DNA from: Plasmodium malariae
Taxonomy: Eukaryota > Apicomplexa > Aconoidasida > Haemosporida > Plasmodiidae
Reading direction: 5' to 3'
DNA: 64,000 bases
Assembly (NCBI RefSeq): GCF_900090045.1
Contig: NC_041786.1
Span: 1,041,001 to 1,105,000 of the forward strand
Shown: positions 1-11,518 of the stretch, one piece after another
Layout: every line of letters starts with the position of its first letter
How positions within the stretch are numbered: position 1 is the stretch's first letter
Position numbers and translations under genes: made by a program
The notes under the pieces: model-generated
Seen by the model: the letters and a program-made list of their open reading frames with translations, nothing else
What the model was told of the DNA's origin: nothing
Databases searched by the model: none

Positions 1-1749
1 GGAAATTTAAAAGTGTCTGGAATTGATTCCCCATATAGAAATAGATCGGTTGAAGAAAATATAAACCTTTTCGAAAAAATGAAAAAAGGTATCTATAAAG
101 AAGGGGAAAAAGTATTAAGAGCAAAAATTGATATGTCCTCAGGTAATATTAACTTAAGAGATCCAATACTTTATAGAATTATGCATAAAGTACATCCAAA
201 AACTAAGGATAAATGGGTTATATATCCTATGTATGATTTTGCTCATGGGCAGTCTGATTCGTTAGAAAAAATTACCCATTCTATATGTACCTTAGAATTT
301 GAAACACATAGACCTTTGTATGAATGGTTTCAACAAAAACTAAATATTTTTAAAACAAGACAAATCGAATTTGCTCGATTAAATGTAACCTATATGGTAA
401 TGAGTAAAAGAAAATTATTAACTTTAGTAAATGAAAAATGGGTTAATGGATGGGATGATCCTCGTATGCCAACTATATCAGGTATGAGGAGAAGAGGTTA
501 TAGTCCAGAAGCTATTAAAGATTTCTGTAGTAAGGTAGGAGTAGCGAAAAGAGAAAATATGATACCTTTTGAATTATTAGAATTTTGTGTAAGAGAGGAT
601 ATGAATAAAAAAGCTATACGTTTATTTGCTATTTTAAAACCTTTAAAAGTTTTCATTACAAATTTTGATGAACATCTTGACAAAACAAGTGACTTGTACG
701 AATTGACTGCATTGAATCATCCCAAAAATGAAAGTATGGGTAGAAGAAAATTAAAATTTGAAAAAGAAATTTTTATTGATCAAGATGATTTTCAAGAAAT
801 TCCTTCAGAAGGCTTTTACAGATTAGCCCCTAACAGGACCGTTAGATTGAGGTATGCCTTTTGCATTACTTGTAACCAGGTAATTAAAGATCCGCATACT
901 AACCAAGTTGTGGAACTGCACTGCACGTATGATCCACACAGTAAGAGCAGTAACAACAATATCAGTAACGTAAGTGGTGGTAACAATGGCTGTCACATGA
1001 ACAGTTCAGAAAATTCGAAAAAAGTGAAATCCACCATCCACTGGATATCAAAAAGCAATTCACACCCATCGGAATTTAGGATGTACGACAAATTATTTAC
1101 AAAACCTAATCCCGAGTCAACCGATGAAAATTATGATATTGAAAAGTGTATGAATAACTTTAGTGTTGATTTGAATGGTCCACTTGAGTCTGGCACGCAG
1201 TTAGGGACTCACAAAATGAATGATAAGAAATGTAGAGTTAATTGCGTTAATAGCAATAACTGCGTTAATAGCAATAACGGCGTTAATAGCAATAATAACA
1301 TTAACATCATCAATTACAGTAGTGGTTTTCCCCCCTATGAAGATTACGAGTTTGATAATGTGGATACCAGTAATTTCACTAACTCGAATGAGAAAGAAGA
1401 AATTAACTACACTACTGATATTGGATGGAGGAAATATATCAATAAACATTCTGTAATTGTACATAAGGGACTGGTTGAAAAATATTCCAATAATTGTCAA
1501 ATTGAACAACCTATACAATTTGAAAGGATTGGATTTTTTACAAAAGACATTGATTCGACGAAGGAGTGCCCAGTTTTTAACTTAACAGTTGCCTTAGTTG
1601 ATAACACTGATTTAAAAAAAAAAAAAGAAGACATTTTAAGAAAGGAAATGGATAAACTTAAGAGGGAACAGATTGCTAAAGAGCGGAAGATGAAAAGGGA
1701 GGAAAAAAAAATTAGGGAACAGAAAAAAAAATTAGAGCAGAAGGAGTAA
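1..1749 (+). CDS. Glutamine--tRNA ligase, 5'-truncated by the window edge
   Basis: Class I aminoacyl-tRNA synthetase charging tRNA(Gln) for cytosolic translation. The frame is open from base 1 with no start codon, so the N-terminal part and the HIGH-type motif lie outside the window; 582 codons remain. Visible family signatures are DSPYRNR near the left edge, YDFAHGQSDSLE followed by CTLEFETHRPLYEW (the tRNA acceptor-binding region), and VMSKR at about bases 397-411, the GlnRS form of the KMSKS loop. The C-terminal anticodon-binding beta-barrels are split by an Asn/Ser/Gly-rich insert (about 940-1320), a usual Plasmodium feature. The last 45 or so residues are almost only Lys, Glu and Arg. 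The stop is TAA at 1747-1749. Family assignment is secure. The low-complexity insert and tail are lineage additions of unknown role. Confidence 0.97.
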   Translation, partial: GNLKVSGIDSPYRNRSVEENINLFEKMKKGIYKEGEKVLRAKIDMSSGNINLRDPILYRIMHKVHPKTKDKWVIYPMYDFAHGQSDSLEKITHSICTLEFETHRPLYEWFQQKLNIFKTRQIEFARLNVTYMVMSKRKLLTLVNEKWVNGWDDPRMPTISGMRRRGYSPEAIKDFCSKVGVAKRENMIPFELLEFCVREDMNKKAIRLFAILKPLKVFITNFDEHLDKTSDLYELTALNHPKNESMGRRKLKFEKEIFIDQDDFQEIPSEGFYRLAPNRTVRLRYAFCITCNQVIKDPHTNQVVELHCTYDPHSKSSNNNISNVSGGNNGCHMNSSENSKKVKSTIHWISKSNSHPSEFRMYDKLFTKPNPESTDENYDIEKCMNNFSVDLNGPLESGTQLGTHKMNDKKCRVNCVNSNNCVNSNNGVNSNNNINIINYSSGFPPYEDYEFDNVDTSNFTNSNEKEEINYTTDIGWRKYINKHSVIVHKGLVEKYSNNCQIEQPIQFERIGFFTKDIDSTKECPVFNLTVALVDNTDLKKKKEDILRKEMDKLKREQIAKERKMKREEKKIREQKKKLEQKE

Positions 1750-3594
1750 CAAATGGCACGTAGTTTGTACAGCATGAAGCATTTAGCGGTTCATTGGGGC
1801 ATATACATACATATGTGCCTACTTGCATATGCACGTGCGCATGTTTGTAGTGTTACTTTATTTGTGAGAATGAGCTGATAAATGTATTTAAAATAAGTCT
1901 TTTTTTTTTTTTTTTGCATTAGTATACCACATACATTATATTTTCAACAATATTGCAATTATTTTGGAACTGTTATTCAGTTGTTATACGTTCGTGTGTA
2001 TTCAAACATTATTCTCTTTTCCAATTTTTGGAGCAGAACTTCAGCGTTTTGCACATAGTGGAACATTTAAAAAAAAAATTTTTTTTTTTTGTGAAAAGAG
2101 TTTGAAAATAAGCTCAATTCGTGTAATTTAACTGAACAGTAGAGGGGAGAGAGGTGGAAAAATGTGCGCAGAACATGTACATGCACACAAGCATATACTC
2201 TTACGCATATTCACATGTACATATATGTGTGTACAAGTATATACAAAATATTATGCATTGTAGGCATTTTGTAAAAATAAAGCGCGAGAAAAAAAAAACT
2301 CGCAAAAGTTTAAGAAATATCATTAAATATTATACTTTTTCAATTTTATTTATGTGCATTATGGTAATAAAGGAATTTTTTCTTCAGTTATAAGTGCCTT
2401 TTCGCTTACGCACATGTCCATATGACCACATAACCACATGGTCATATGGTCATAATATCACAAGCTCTTGCGGACATGTGTACATATGATCTCATATATT
2501 GAGAACACATACATAAAATAAGCACATATATAATCTTCATATAATTATATATAATGCCTATTATTCCAAGGTTTATATTATTATTTAACCTTATATTCTG
2601 ACATATAAAAATAAAGAGGAATAAAATTCTCCTTATACTTGATGATTTTTAAAAGCCTCTTATATGAAGTGTTCATTTATGTAATATAAAAAAGTTCAAG
2701 TGAGGAGCATTTAATTTTAATATGCTAAATAGCTTTTTTTCTTTCTTTTATTTCTTTCCTTCTTTGTTGCATTCTTTGTGATAAGCAGAAAAAATAGATA
2801 TTAAACGTAAAATATATTTATGCATATTTTTTTTCCGTTTAGAATTTTTTATATTTTATTATTTTTTTTCCTCTTCTTTTGTTATTACAATTGAGAAAAA
2901 TAATACAATAAGAGAATTCTATTATTGTTAATATTTTTCTTTTTCTATTCATATTATAAGTGTTCTCACTTTTATTCGAAGTTTTGTATTCTCTTTATTT
3001 TATTTTGACTCTTTTATTCTCTTCATTTTATTCTGATTCTTTTATTCTCTTTATTTTATTGTGACGTTTTTATTCTCTTCTTTTTATTTTGACAATTTTA
3101 TACTTTTCTTTTTATTTTGACTATTTTATTCTTTTCTTTTTATTTTGACGTTTTTATTCTCTTCATTTTATTCTGATTCTTTTATTCTCTTTATTTTATT
3201 TTGACTTTTTTATTCTTTTCTTTTTATTTTGACTATTTTATTCTTTTCTTTTTATTTTGACGTTTTTATTCTCTTCATTTTATTTTGACCTTTTTATTAG
3301 CTTCTTTTTATTCTTGTATTTCTATATTTTTATTTCCTTTTTTTTTTTTTTTTAATGTAAGTACGTATATTCGTACATGTGAACATTATTAATTTTAAGT
3401 TAAATTTAAACTTCAATTTAAATTTTTATTTTTGTTTCCTTTTAAATGAAATATTCACGTGCGTTTCCATTTTATTGAAATTTTTCTTTTCTATTCCTTT
3501 TCATTTTTTTCATATCTGAACCGCATTAGATATACCCATATGTATATGTATGTTTCATTATGGGTATATGTAATATACAAGCTTTTTTCAAAAA
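1750..3594. other. Intergenic region between tandem + genes
   Basis: No supportable gene. It holds poly-T runs, alternating ACATATGT-type microsatellite, and from about 2,700 a long pyrimidine-rich stretch containing a degenerate tandem repeat (listed separately). It must include the 3' UTR of the synthetase and the promoter/5' UTR of the dehydratase gene, but no motif can be assigned by eye. An open frame at 2154-2393 is microsatellite translation and is not counted as a gene. Confidence 0.7.
2983..3305. repeat. Degenerate ~28-bp pyrimidine-rich minisatellite
   Basis: About eleven imperfect copies of a unit of the form TTTTATTCTCTTCATTTTAT plus TTTGACG or TCTGATTC, purine-poor on this strand, about 290 bp upstream of the dehydratase start codon. 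Copy lengths vary between about 26 and 28 bp. Confidence 0.75.
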
Positions 3595-4970
3595 ATGAGT
3601 CTAAAGAACAAGTTTTTGTTAATTTATAATGTTGTTTGTTGTGCACTATGGATAATCATTTTCTTTGTTACGTTACAGTATGTTTTTAATAAAGAAAAAT
3701 ATAGTATAAAGACATTTTGGCCCACATATAAAAATTTAATAACAATAACACAGTCACTAGCAATTTTTGAAATTTTATTTACAATAACTGGTATAGTTGA
3801 ACTTATTATGCAGCTTATAACATATATATCCTTAAATTTATCACTGTTGCTTTTCGTGTGTCCATATACACATAGATGTTTGTGCATATATTTACGTACT
3901 TACATGTGCATATTTATATGCGAATTTTTCCCTTTTCAGGCCTCATAAAATCAGTTGTAAGCTTAGTAACTACTCAAGTATGTAGTCGTCTGTTTGTCGT
4001 TTATTTAATTTTTAATTATTTGCCAGGCAATAATAAATGGAAATTCCCATGCTTAATTGCATGGGCCATTATAGACGCAATTCGTTATTTATTTTATTCC
4101 CTTAACTTACTAAACGTGCATCCTCATATTTTAATATCACTGCGAAATAAACGTATGTTTAAAATAAGGAAAAGATACATGTGGATAAAGGGGGAAAGCA
4201 TCGCTAAAATAAATTGCAGTGATGTACCCATAAAGCATACATATACATACATTTACACACATATACATACATAAAAAAGGAAATGTGCAGCTCGTGTATT
4301 CCTATATTTTGTTATGCTTAGTTTTGCTTTGTAATAACTTATTTGTCTATATTTTTTTTTATTTATCAGTACCCCTAATATTGTACCCCATAGGAATAAC
4401 TTCAGAAATTGTCTGCACCATATCGAGTCTAAAAAACATTCATTCAACTCCTTATTTAAGATCTTTCCCATATTCTATGCCGAATAATTTAAATTTTCAA
4501 ATTGATATATATTATTTTTGTATTTTTGTTTTAATCCTTTACATTCCTGGAAGTGTTCTGCTTTACATAGCAGCTATGAAGTAATTTTTTTTTTTTTTAG
4601 CTAGCCATTTTTTGTTGTAGTTATGTTAAATTTTTTTTTTTTTTTAATTAGCCATTTTTTATAATTTTAATTATTACCATGTTTTTTATTTTTTTCATAT
4701 GCACTTTCACGTATATATTACTGTATTCACAAACGTGCATACCTATATATTAATGTATGTGTATACATCTAGATGGTCTCAATGAAAAATATGTTATTCA
4801 CACCAGTTTCAGTGTTGCTTATCATTGTTTATGTACGTACAAGTACATATGCTCATACATGCTTATATACAAACATTAACATATACATTTATGCATATAT
4901 ACATGTGTACACTTCTTTTTTCAGGAAAAGCAAAAAACATATAAAAAGTACGGAAAAAAAGTTGGACTGA
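3595..4970 (+). CDS. DEH: Very-long-chain 3-hydroxyacyl-CoA dehydratase (PTPLA/HACD family)
   Basis: ER membrane enzyme that dehydrates 3-hydroxyacyl-CoA, the third step of fatty-acid elongation. Exons read by phase: 3595-3790, 3940-4152, 4370-4580 and probably 4925-4970. The protein has the family's series of hydrophobic segments. Exon 2 carries W..IDAIRYLFY, matching the conserved W..(T/I)EI.RYSFY segment. Exon 3 carries LYPIGITSE, where Tyr and the Glu seven residues later correspond to the two catalytic residues of Phs1/HACD. The final YIPG..LLY matches the last membrane helix. It is named PTP-like only because of an old motif and is not a phosphatase. The last exon is the weakest part: splicing at GT 4581 to AG 4924 gives a short Lys-rich tail, while reading through gives a stop at 4582-4584. 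Confidence 0.92.
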
Positions 4971-5941
4971 AGGAATGAAAAAGAACGTCATAAAAATATA
5001 GGCAATTGCATATGTATACACACACGCACATGCACATGCACATGCACATATATATATATATATATATATATAATTGAATTATTTTAAAAAAAAAAAAAAA
5101 AAAAATATTATTAACAATAGCCAATGTTCAAAGACAGTTAATTATTAGAAATATTTATTGTTGAAGTGGCCATATATTGAAAAGATTCAACAACTAAAAA
5201 CCTATCCCAAAGGTAAACTTTTTATTTAACGTATAATTATTAATTAGAAAATGAGCTATATAACAGTGTGGAAATGAAGAAATAAAAAAAAAGAAAAAAA
5301 AAAGTAAACCATGATCATAAAGAATTACCTTTCGGCATAACACGAAACAGTTATGTGGGGAACGTGTTTAAATTATTCCCTATTTTAATATCCTTTTGTT
5401 TTTATTGTAGTGTAATATACTTCATTCCATTTCGCTTCATTTTATTGCATTATACTTCATTCCATTTCGCTTCATTTTATTGCATTATACTTCATTCCAT
5501 TTCGCTCATTTTCATTGCATTATACATCCTTTTATTTTACCTCATTCTATTTTTTAATTTTTTTTTTTTTCATTTTTGGGAAATGTTTAAAAATGAAACG
5601 ACAAGTAAATTAATTAAAATTCTTTTCTTATCAGAATAACTGAACAAACAATAAATACCGCTCGATTTATTGGAGCTTCTAAAATAATTCGTACATATTT
5701 TGCTTGTTAAGGGAAATTATACGATGTGCATATGTCGATGTGTAGATATATAGCACACAAATGTACAGCGTAAAATTGAAGGTATATTTTGTGGTTTCGA
5801 ATATTCGTGTAAGGATAAATATACCCATTTATACATGAACAAATATGTGTATTAACATACATGGGTATTTGCCTTTTTTTTTTTTTTTTTTTTTTATTAT
5901 TTATTTCTTTGGGGTCATTGGGTCGAAACTGCACCACATTT
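4971..5941. other. Convergent 3' intergenic region
   Basis: Lies between the 3' ends of the dehydratase gene (+) and the 703-residue gene (-). It contains a (CACATG)n/(TA)n microsatellite near 5020-5072, poly-A and poly-T runs, and about three copies of a 35-bp unit built on CATTCCATTTCGCTTCATTT at 5413-5525. No coding signal seen. Confidence 0.7.
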
Positions 5942-8053
5942 TTATGGTACTCCTTCGTCAACAATTTTTTTTTCCCCCTTTAGAACATTTTGAACATCTC
6001 TATTTTCTAACCAGAGAAATAAATCATTGTTTTCGCTATCTTCACTTGAATATTCTTTTCCCCCACCGTTTATGTTATCCGTCAAGTCATCCTTCAAATA
6101 TTCCATCAAATCGTCCTTTACTCCATTTACTCTTATTTTTCCTTTATGTATATCGTCCAAGGTAGAGTAGAACCATTCAAATTTACTGGCGTTATTTACA
6201 CTGTCCTTTTTTATTCTATTATCTTTAGCAATTTTTTTACTAAATCTCTTTTTATTTTGATATGTATTATTAATATTGTGACAGTTAGCTGTTTCTGTAT
6301 GATTTTTTATACTAATATTAGTTTCTGCATTACCTTTACATGTGTTCTTCCCCTCTGAATGTTTCTCTACAACGTTTTCATAGTTTTTTATGTTCGTATT
6401 TATGTAGCTACAGTTGTTCATTGCTATTTCACTGTCCCTTTCATTACTACTTATTGTATCACAATGTTCACTAGTAGTCTTAATTTTGGCGTGGTAAGCG
6501 CTGCTTTCTTTTAACTTATTTAGAGGAGCATTACATGCACTTACTTCTTTATTTTGTGTGCTTATGACTTTGTCTATTTCGTTTTTTTCTTCCTTCATTT
6601 GTTCGATGATATGCCCTTGTTGTAATGATTCGAAATCCTTAGGAATTATGCAGCTTTCATTTTTTGCGTCTTTTTCGTTCATTTGGTCTTTTTCAACCAT
6701 TTCAACCATTTCGCCCTCTTTTCCCTTTTTCCCCATTTTGTTTTGTTCTAATTGAAAAAAATGTGCACACGCATGTGAACACTTTGGCATCCCTTCTTCT
6801 GATGGCATTTTCCCATCGTATATTTTTAGTATGTCAAGTATCCTTGTAATCATATATCTCCTCCTTTCAGAATCTTCTAATTGTTCTACTGAATTAGAAA
6901 TGTGCCCTTCGTCTTCATCATTACAAAGACTCTTTTTCATTTCACTGATTAAGCTGTGTAACAATTCTTTCTCTTCTGTTTTCATGTTTTCAATTTTTGC
7001 ACTTAGTTGGTTTATTTGTCCGGTCCCGGTAAGTTCGTTGTGTCGGCTTACCTCACGCATATCACTAACGCGGCTAATACTGCTAATACCTTTTTGTTTC
7101 TCTTTCCCCTCATCAGTAGTAATAAGGGCTCCATCTTCCACGTATTTGTCATGTGTTGTTTGCACACCAAGCTCACACTCACAATTATTATATCCATTAT
7201 TTATCATTAATTCATTTTCATATTTGATATATTCACAAATAAACTCTTTTTTGTAGTTGTCTATTTTTTCTAAAGTAGTGTCTTTGCTTTTAAAAAAATT
7301 GGCACAGTTCTTTTCTCTAATGGTGTTATTGAACTTTTGATTATTTTTATAAAATAAATTATTATTTCGTTTTTGTAATTTTTCATCTTGGATTTTTTGG
7401 AAATATTCCTTTAGTTGTTTAACCGTACCTTGTCTTTCTTTCTTGAATTTTATGTAGCAGTATTTATCACTACTTTTTTCATTTTCCGCAGTGGGTATTG
7501 TACTGCTTTTACTGCTGCTAATAGTGTTTTCATTACTTACTATCGTACTGATAGTAGCTTTATTAGAAATAGAAATATCTTTATATTTTCCACCTGGGTC
7601 ACTCTCGTTTTTACTGGTGCACTCACTCATTGATTGCAGAGTTTCATTCTTTACCTTGGTTTTGTATTCTTCACAATAATTTTTACATTTATAAAATTTG
7701 TCAAACGATCTGTAGACAAATTTGTTGTGTTCATTGGTATTTTCGCTGTTGTGTACACTACCATTTTCTCTGTTGTGTACACTACCATTTTCTCTGTTGT
7801 GTACACTACCATTTTCTCTGTTGTGTACACTAGTATTTTCTCTGTTGTGTTCGCTTTTCTTGTAATGGTTATGGGTCAGGTCATTATCACTATCGCGATG
7901 AATTTTTAAACTACTTCTTCTATCATTAATTTCTTGTTCCTTTAATGTAATACTTTTCCTCAATTCTGCAAAATTGCTGAAGGTGGTTATACCACTTTCT
8001 GTTGCCTTTTCTCTGCTTTGTTTGCTACTGTGCTCTGATTTTACCAGAGTCAT
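5942..8053 (-). CDS. Conserved Plasmodium-type protein, function unknown (703 aa)
   Basis: Single uninterrupted frame with ATG at 8053-8051. I do not recognise the family. The protein is hydrophilic, rich in Lys, Glu, Asn and Ser, and has no signal peptide or membrane segment. Near residues 75-105 it carries about four tandem copies of an eight-residue unit (VHNRENGS), encoded by a 24-bp DNA repeat at about 7750-7845; the flanking copies have drifted. A more ordered segment around residues 205-235 (YIKFKKERQGTVKQLKEY) and the C-terminal 90 residues (KFEWFYSTLDDIHKGKIRV onward) are the likeliest folded parts. The last residues are acidic and tryptophan-containing. Tail-to-tail with the dehydratase gene and upstream of the CPW-WPC gene on the same strand. 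Coding status rests on length and composition; function is open. Confidence 0.8.
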   Translation of the reverse strand: MTLVKSEHSSKQSREKATESGITTFSNFAELRKSITLKEQEINDRRSSLKIHRDSDNDLTHNHYKKSEHNRENTSVHNRENGSVHNRENGSVHNRENGSVHNSENTNEHNKFVYRSFDKFYKCKNYCEEYKTKVKNETLQSMSECTSKNESDPGGKYKDISISNKATISTIVSNENTISSSKSSTIPTAENEKSSDKYCYIKFKKERQGTVKQLKEYFQKIQDEKLQKRNNNLFYKNNQKFNNTIREKNCANFFKSKDTTLEKIDNYKKEFICEYIKYENELMINNGYNNCECELGVQTTHDKYVEDGALITTDEGKEKQKGISSISRVSDMREVSRHNELTGTGQINQLSAKIENMKTEEKELLHSLISEMKKSLCNDEDEGHISNSVEQLEDSERRRYMITRILDILKIYDGKMPSEEGMPKCSHACAHFFQLEQNKMGKKGKEGEMVEMVEKDQMNEKDAKNESCIIPKDFESLQQGHIIEQMKEEKNEIDKVISTQNKEVSACNAPLNKLKESSAYHAKIKTTSEHCDTISSNERDSEIAMNNCSYINTNIKNYENVVEKHSEGKNTCKGNAETNISIKNHTETANCHNINNTYQNKKRFSKKIAKDNRIKKDSVNNASKFEWFYSTLDDIHKGKIRVNGVKDDLMEYLKDDLTDNINGGGKEYSSEDSENNDLFLWLENRDVQNVLKGEKKIVDEGVP

Positions 8054-9397
8054 TTTATTTTTTTTAACTCCTCAATTTTTATTGTCGTTTTATTTAATTA
8101 ATTTTCTTTGTGTAGCTATCATATATTCCTATGTTTCTTTTCCCTGCAACTATGTTCTACAGTTCTTTGCCTATTTGACGCATAAATGTGCAATGGTGCA
8201 ATGGTGCAAATACACAAACATGCAAATACACAAACGTGCAAATGAGTACTTACATATATTCATATACATACACATATGTACCTGTGCATACGTATGTGTA
8301 GGTACTTAATATATTTTCCTCTCTTGTTAGTGCGTTCCCTATTTTCTGATTTTCCTTGGTCGCTATAAAAATATACAATCAAAAAAAAGACCTTGCCAAA
8401 CTGGTGAAAATAGTTAAAAAAATAAAAAGCTGTTTATCAAAAATTTTAAATAAATTTTGCTAATATTTTTGAGAATATTTTACGAATGTCAGTAACGTTC
8501 TACATGCATTTGTTCTTCTCTTGGTGAGCTCTCCCTTTTTTTATTCTTTTCATTTCGTTGTTTTACTTTGCTTTACTTTGCTTTTACTTCGCTTTACTTT
8601 GCTTTTACTTTGCTTTACTTTGCTTTTACTTATTTTTATTTTTATTTTGAATACAGCCAAAGTTGTAACTTCAAAAAATTTCAAGTAATGGTCATAAAAC
8701 TAAATGGCGGAGGTGTATTTTTTATTTCTTTTATTTTTTACTTTTTTTGTTTTGCTCATAAAAAATTGAATGTTTTAACTTAAGCACATGCATACAAATA
8801 TTTGAAAAAAAAAAAAAAAAAAAAAAGTAATAATTTTTTTTTTTTTCTTAAATTAAACCAATTCATTTAAGCTACTATCAATTTGATTCAGCTTAATTTG
8901 ATTCATTTTATTTCAGTTTTATTCAATTTGGTTTAATTTTTTTTTTTTTTAATTTTTATCGCTTTTTTCATTTTAACGGCTTAACGAATAAGCAGAGTCA
9001 TGGAACCACTGTCTAACAAATTTTAGAAAATTAAAATGTGCAAAGAAGCTACCATTTTTTTTTTTTATTTTTTCTTTTTCCTGTATATGTGTTTTAAAAA
9101 ATGAAATTTGTTTGAAATTGTCAAAGGTTTATAAATGTGCATACACGTTGGTGCTTATACTCACATGGGCTTGTACGCATACATATACTTATACATATAT
9201 TTGTACATATATATATGTATATTTCTATACATGCACATATATAATATATGAATACATACATACATATATGCATACAATATATATGTTTGGATAATTAAAC
9301 CAAATTTAATTAATAAAGAGTTTAATTTCTGAAGAATTTATAAAATAGGGTTAACTTTCACTTCTTTTGCTTGCCATGTAGCTATAACTGTTTAAAA

Positions 9398-9600
9398 AAA
9401 AATAAATAAAATGAAACAAAATAAAATGAAACAAAATAAAATGAAACAAAATAAAATGAAACAAAATAAAATGAAACAAAATAAAATGAAACAAAATAAA
9501 ATAAAATAAAACAAAATGAAACAAAATAAAATGAAACAAAATGAAATGAAATAAAATAAAATGAAATAAAATAAATTAGAATGGAACGGAATAAAATAGA
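9398..9600. repeat. 15-bp A-rich minisatellite
   Basis: Roughly a dozen copies of AAAATAAAATGAAAC, with copies toward the right reduced to ATAAA/GAAAT steps. On the minus strand it translates as an F/H/L/S repeat only because the unit length is a multiple of three. Confidence 0.85.
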
Positions 9601-10574
9601 GTAAAATAAAACAGAACAGAATAGAATAAAATTACAAGCAAACTTCAACTTAACCGCTTAAATTTAAAAAATCGAATGCACCAAAAAAAAAAAAAAAAAA
9701 AATTAATTTTACTCTTTTTCTTGTAACCCTTTTTACTAACAATAAAAAAAATTGTGCAGTGGGCTTCGCAGTTGTTCCTAGCGGAACGTACGCCCATATA
9801 TACTTACATATATACACATATATACACATATATACACATATATATACACACATATATACACATATATATGTCCATACATGTGCCTATATATATACATGCA
9901 CAGTGAAAACTCGAAAGGCTGGCAATAATATTTTACAATTTTTAATTGCCTTAGGTAGATGCGAATTGACAGAAAATTTTGAGTCAGAATGTTTTTATAA
10001 CAAAAAGAGACTCCAAAAAAAGATGGAAAATTGAGAATAGAGAATTGAAAAATGAGAATGGCAAAAATGAAATGGCAAATTGAAATGGCAAATAGAAATG
10101 GCAAAAAGAAATGGCAAAAAGAAATGGCAAAAAGAAAATGCGAAAGGAGGAAAAAAAAATAAAATAACATAAAATAACATATAACAAGCAAAATATTATG
10201 ATCATTTGAATAAGTAAAATAATTAACGATTTTACAATTCATAGTTTCTTAAAAAAATATAAAAGAGTTTATACCAACTCTTTACAGAAGGTCATCTGTA
10301 CGTGCATTGGTTTTACATATCGTACCCTATACCTCCTTTTCCACATTTGTTCCATATTTTTTCCATATTTTTTACACATTTTCCATTCACGTTTACCCTT
10401 AACTAACTTTTTCAAATAAAAAAAAATTTCTCCACCAACAGTTTTACACAGTTGAAAGGAAATTAAGCATAATTTTTTTACCAACAAATGGGCAAAGAAA
10501 AATTAGGTTAAAATGACATCCTAATCTTCACTTGTTAATTTTTTTAATTTCTTTTTTGAAGCAAAAATTTTGCC

Positions 10575-10785
10575 AAGTTTTTGCCTATTCTTTGCCATAA
10601 TTTTGCCTATTCTTTGCCATAATTTTGCCTATTCTTTGCCATAATTTTGCCTATTCTTTGCCATAATTTTGCCTATTCTTTGCCATAATTTTGCCTATTC
10701 TTTGCCATAATTTTGCCTATTCTTTGCCATAATTTTGCCTATTCTTTACCATAATTTTGCCAATTCTTTGCCAGATTTTTTGAAT
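10575..10785. repeat. 22-bp tandem repeat (TTTGCC-type)
   Basis: About nine near-identical head-to-tail copies of the unit ATTTTGCCTATTCTTTGCCA plus TA. Only the last copy or two have single-base changes (TTTACC, CCAATT). The low divergence suggests recent expansion. Each unit carries two TTTGCC or TTTTGCC boxes. Confidence 0.9.
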
Positions 10786-11086
10786 TTTCTTGCATTGCAT
10801 TCTTAAGTCAACCGTGTAACATGACCAAAAATTGAATCATGAAAATAGTTGTATATTAAAGCATTTTACGAACGTGTAAAGTGATAAGTAGTGATCATTT
10901 TTCTTTCTTTCTTTCTTATTTTTTTTCATTTTCTTAGGAAAAATTAAAATTAAGAAGCCTTTTTTGATATAAAATTTATGCATCAAAATTTTGCCATGTG
11001 ATGAACAATTTTTAGTTTGGCCTACTTTAACAGGGCAATGGGAAAGCAACGCAGTACTTAGTAACTTCGTTAAAATGTGTATGTGC

Positions 11087-11138
<52 letters not shown>

Positions 11139-11518
11139 GTACATACATATATGTGTGTATCTGTACTCACATACATAAGGACATATACATGCGTGTGAGA
11201 AACCATCTTAACGAGAAAATAGTCTTTTTAGGAACATTAAAAAATAATCGAAAATTTTCACCGCCCTTTTTAAAACAGCACGAATCTTGGGGGAAACCCA
11301 CAGATCGCGGTGCATCATTCGTTTGTTTTTCAGTTCATTCTTTTATTTTTTATTTATTAATATATTATATGAAGGTAATTACGTGTTATTCTCTGTACTT
11401 TTCCGTTCTTCTCCTACCTTATGCCTTTTTTTCAACTGTTTGTCATTGGATCCCCACACACACACACGCACACGCACACGCGTACACACCTCTTCCGTCT
11501 TTTCCTTTTAGGTTTGCA

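Larger units (their letters stand above)
8054..11518. other. 3.5-kb intergenic region with several repeat arrays and coding-like patches
   Basis: Lies between the start of the 703-residue gene and the 3' end of the CPW-WPC gene, both on the minus strand. It contains (TTTACTTTGC)n at 8565-8635, an AAATGAAACAAAATA-type array at 9398-9600, (ACATATATAC)n at 9795-9880, (ATGGCAAAAAGAA)n at 10065-10140, a 22-bp array at 10575-10785 and (TA)n at 11086-11138. Two stretches (9905-10034 and about 11010-11335) translate into protein-like sequence on the plus strand with plausible splice sites. They are listed in findings because I could not assemble a consistent gene. Confidence 0.6.

Noticed and set aside
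9112..9294. Open frames rich in Tyr/Ile/His over TA/TG microsatellites here and at many other places (for example 30245-30541, 20017-20295)
   Set aside because: They follow simple repeats, have matching open frames on the other strand and lack any non-repetitive coding part.
10269..10487. 72-codon minus-strand frame with Lys/Tyr/Met-rich sequence
   Set aside because: Partly built on TTCCATATTTT repeats; no splice-compatible neighbours or recognisable motif found.
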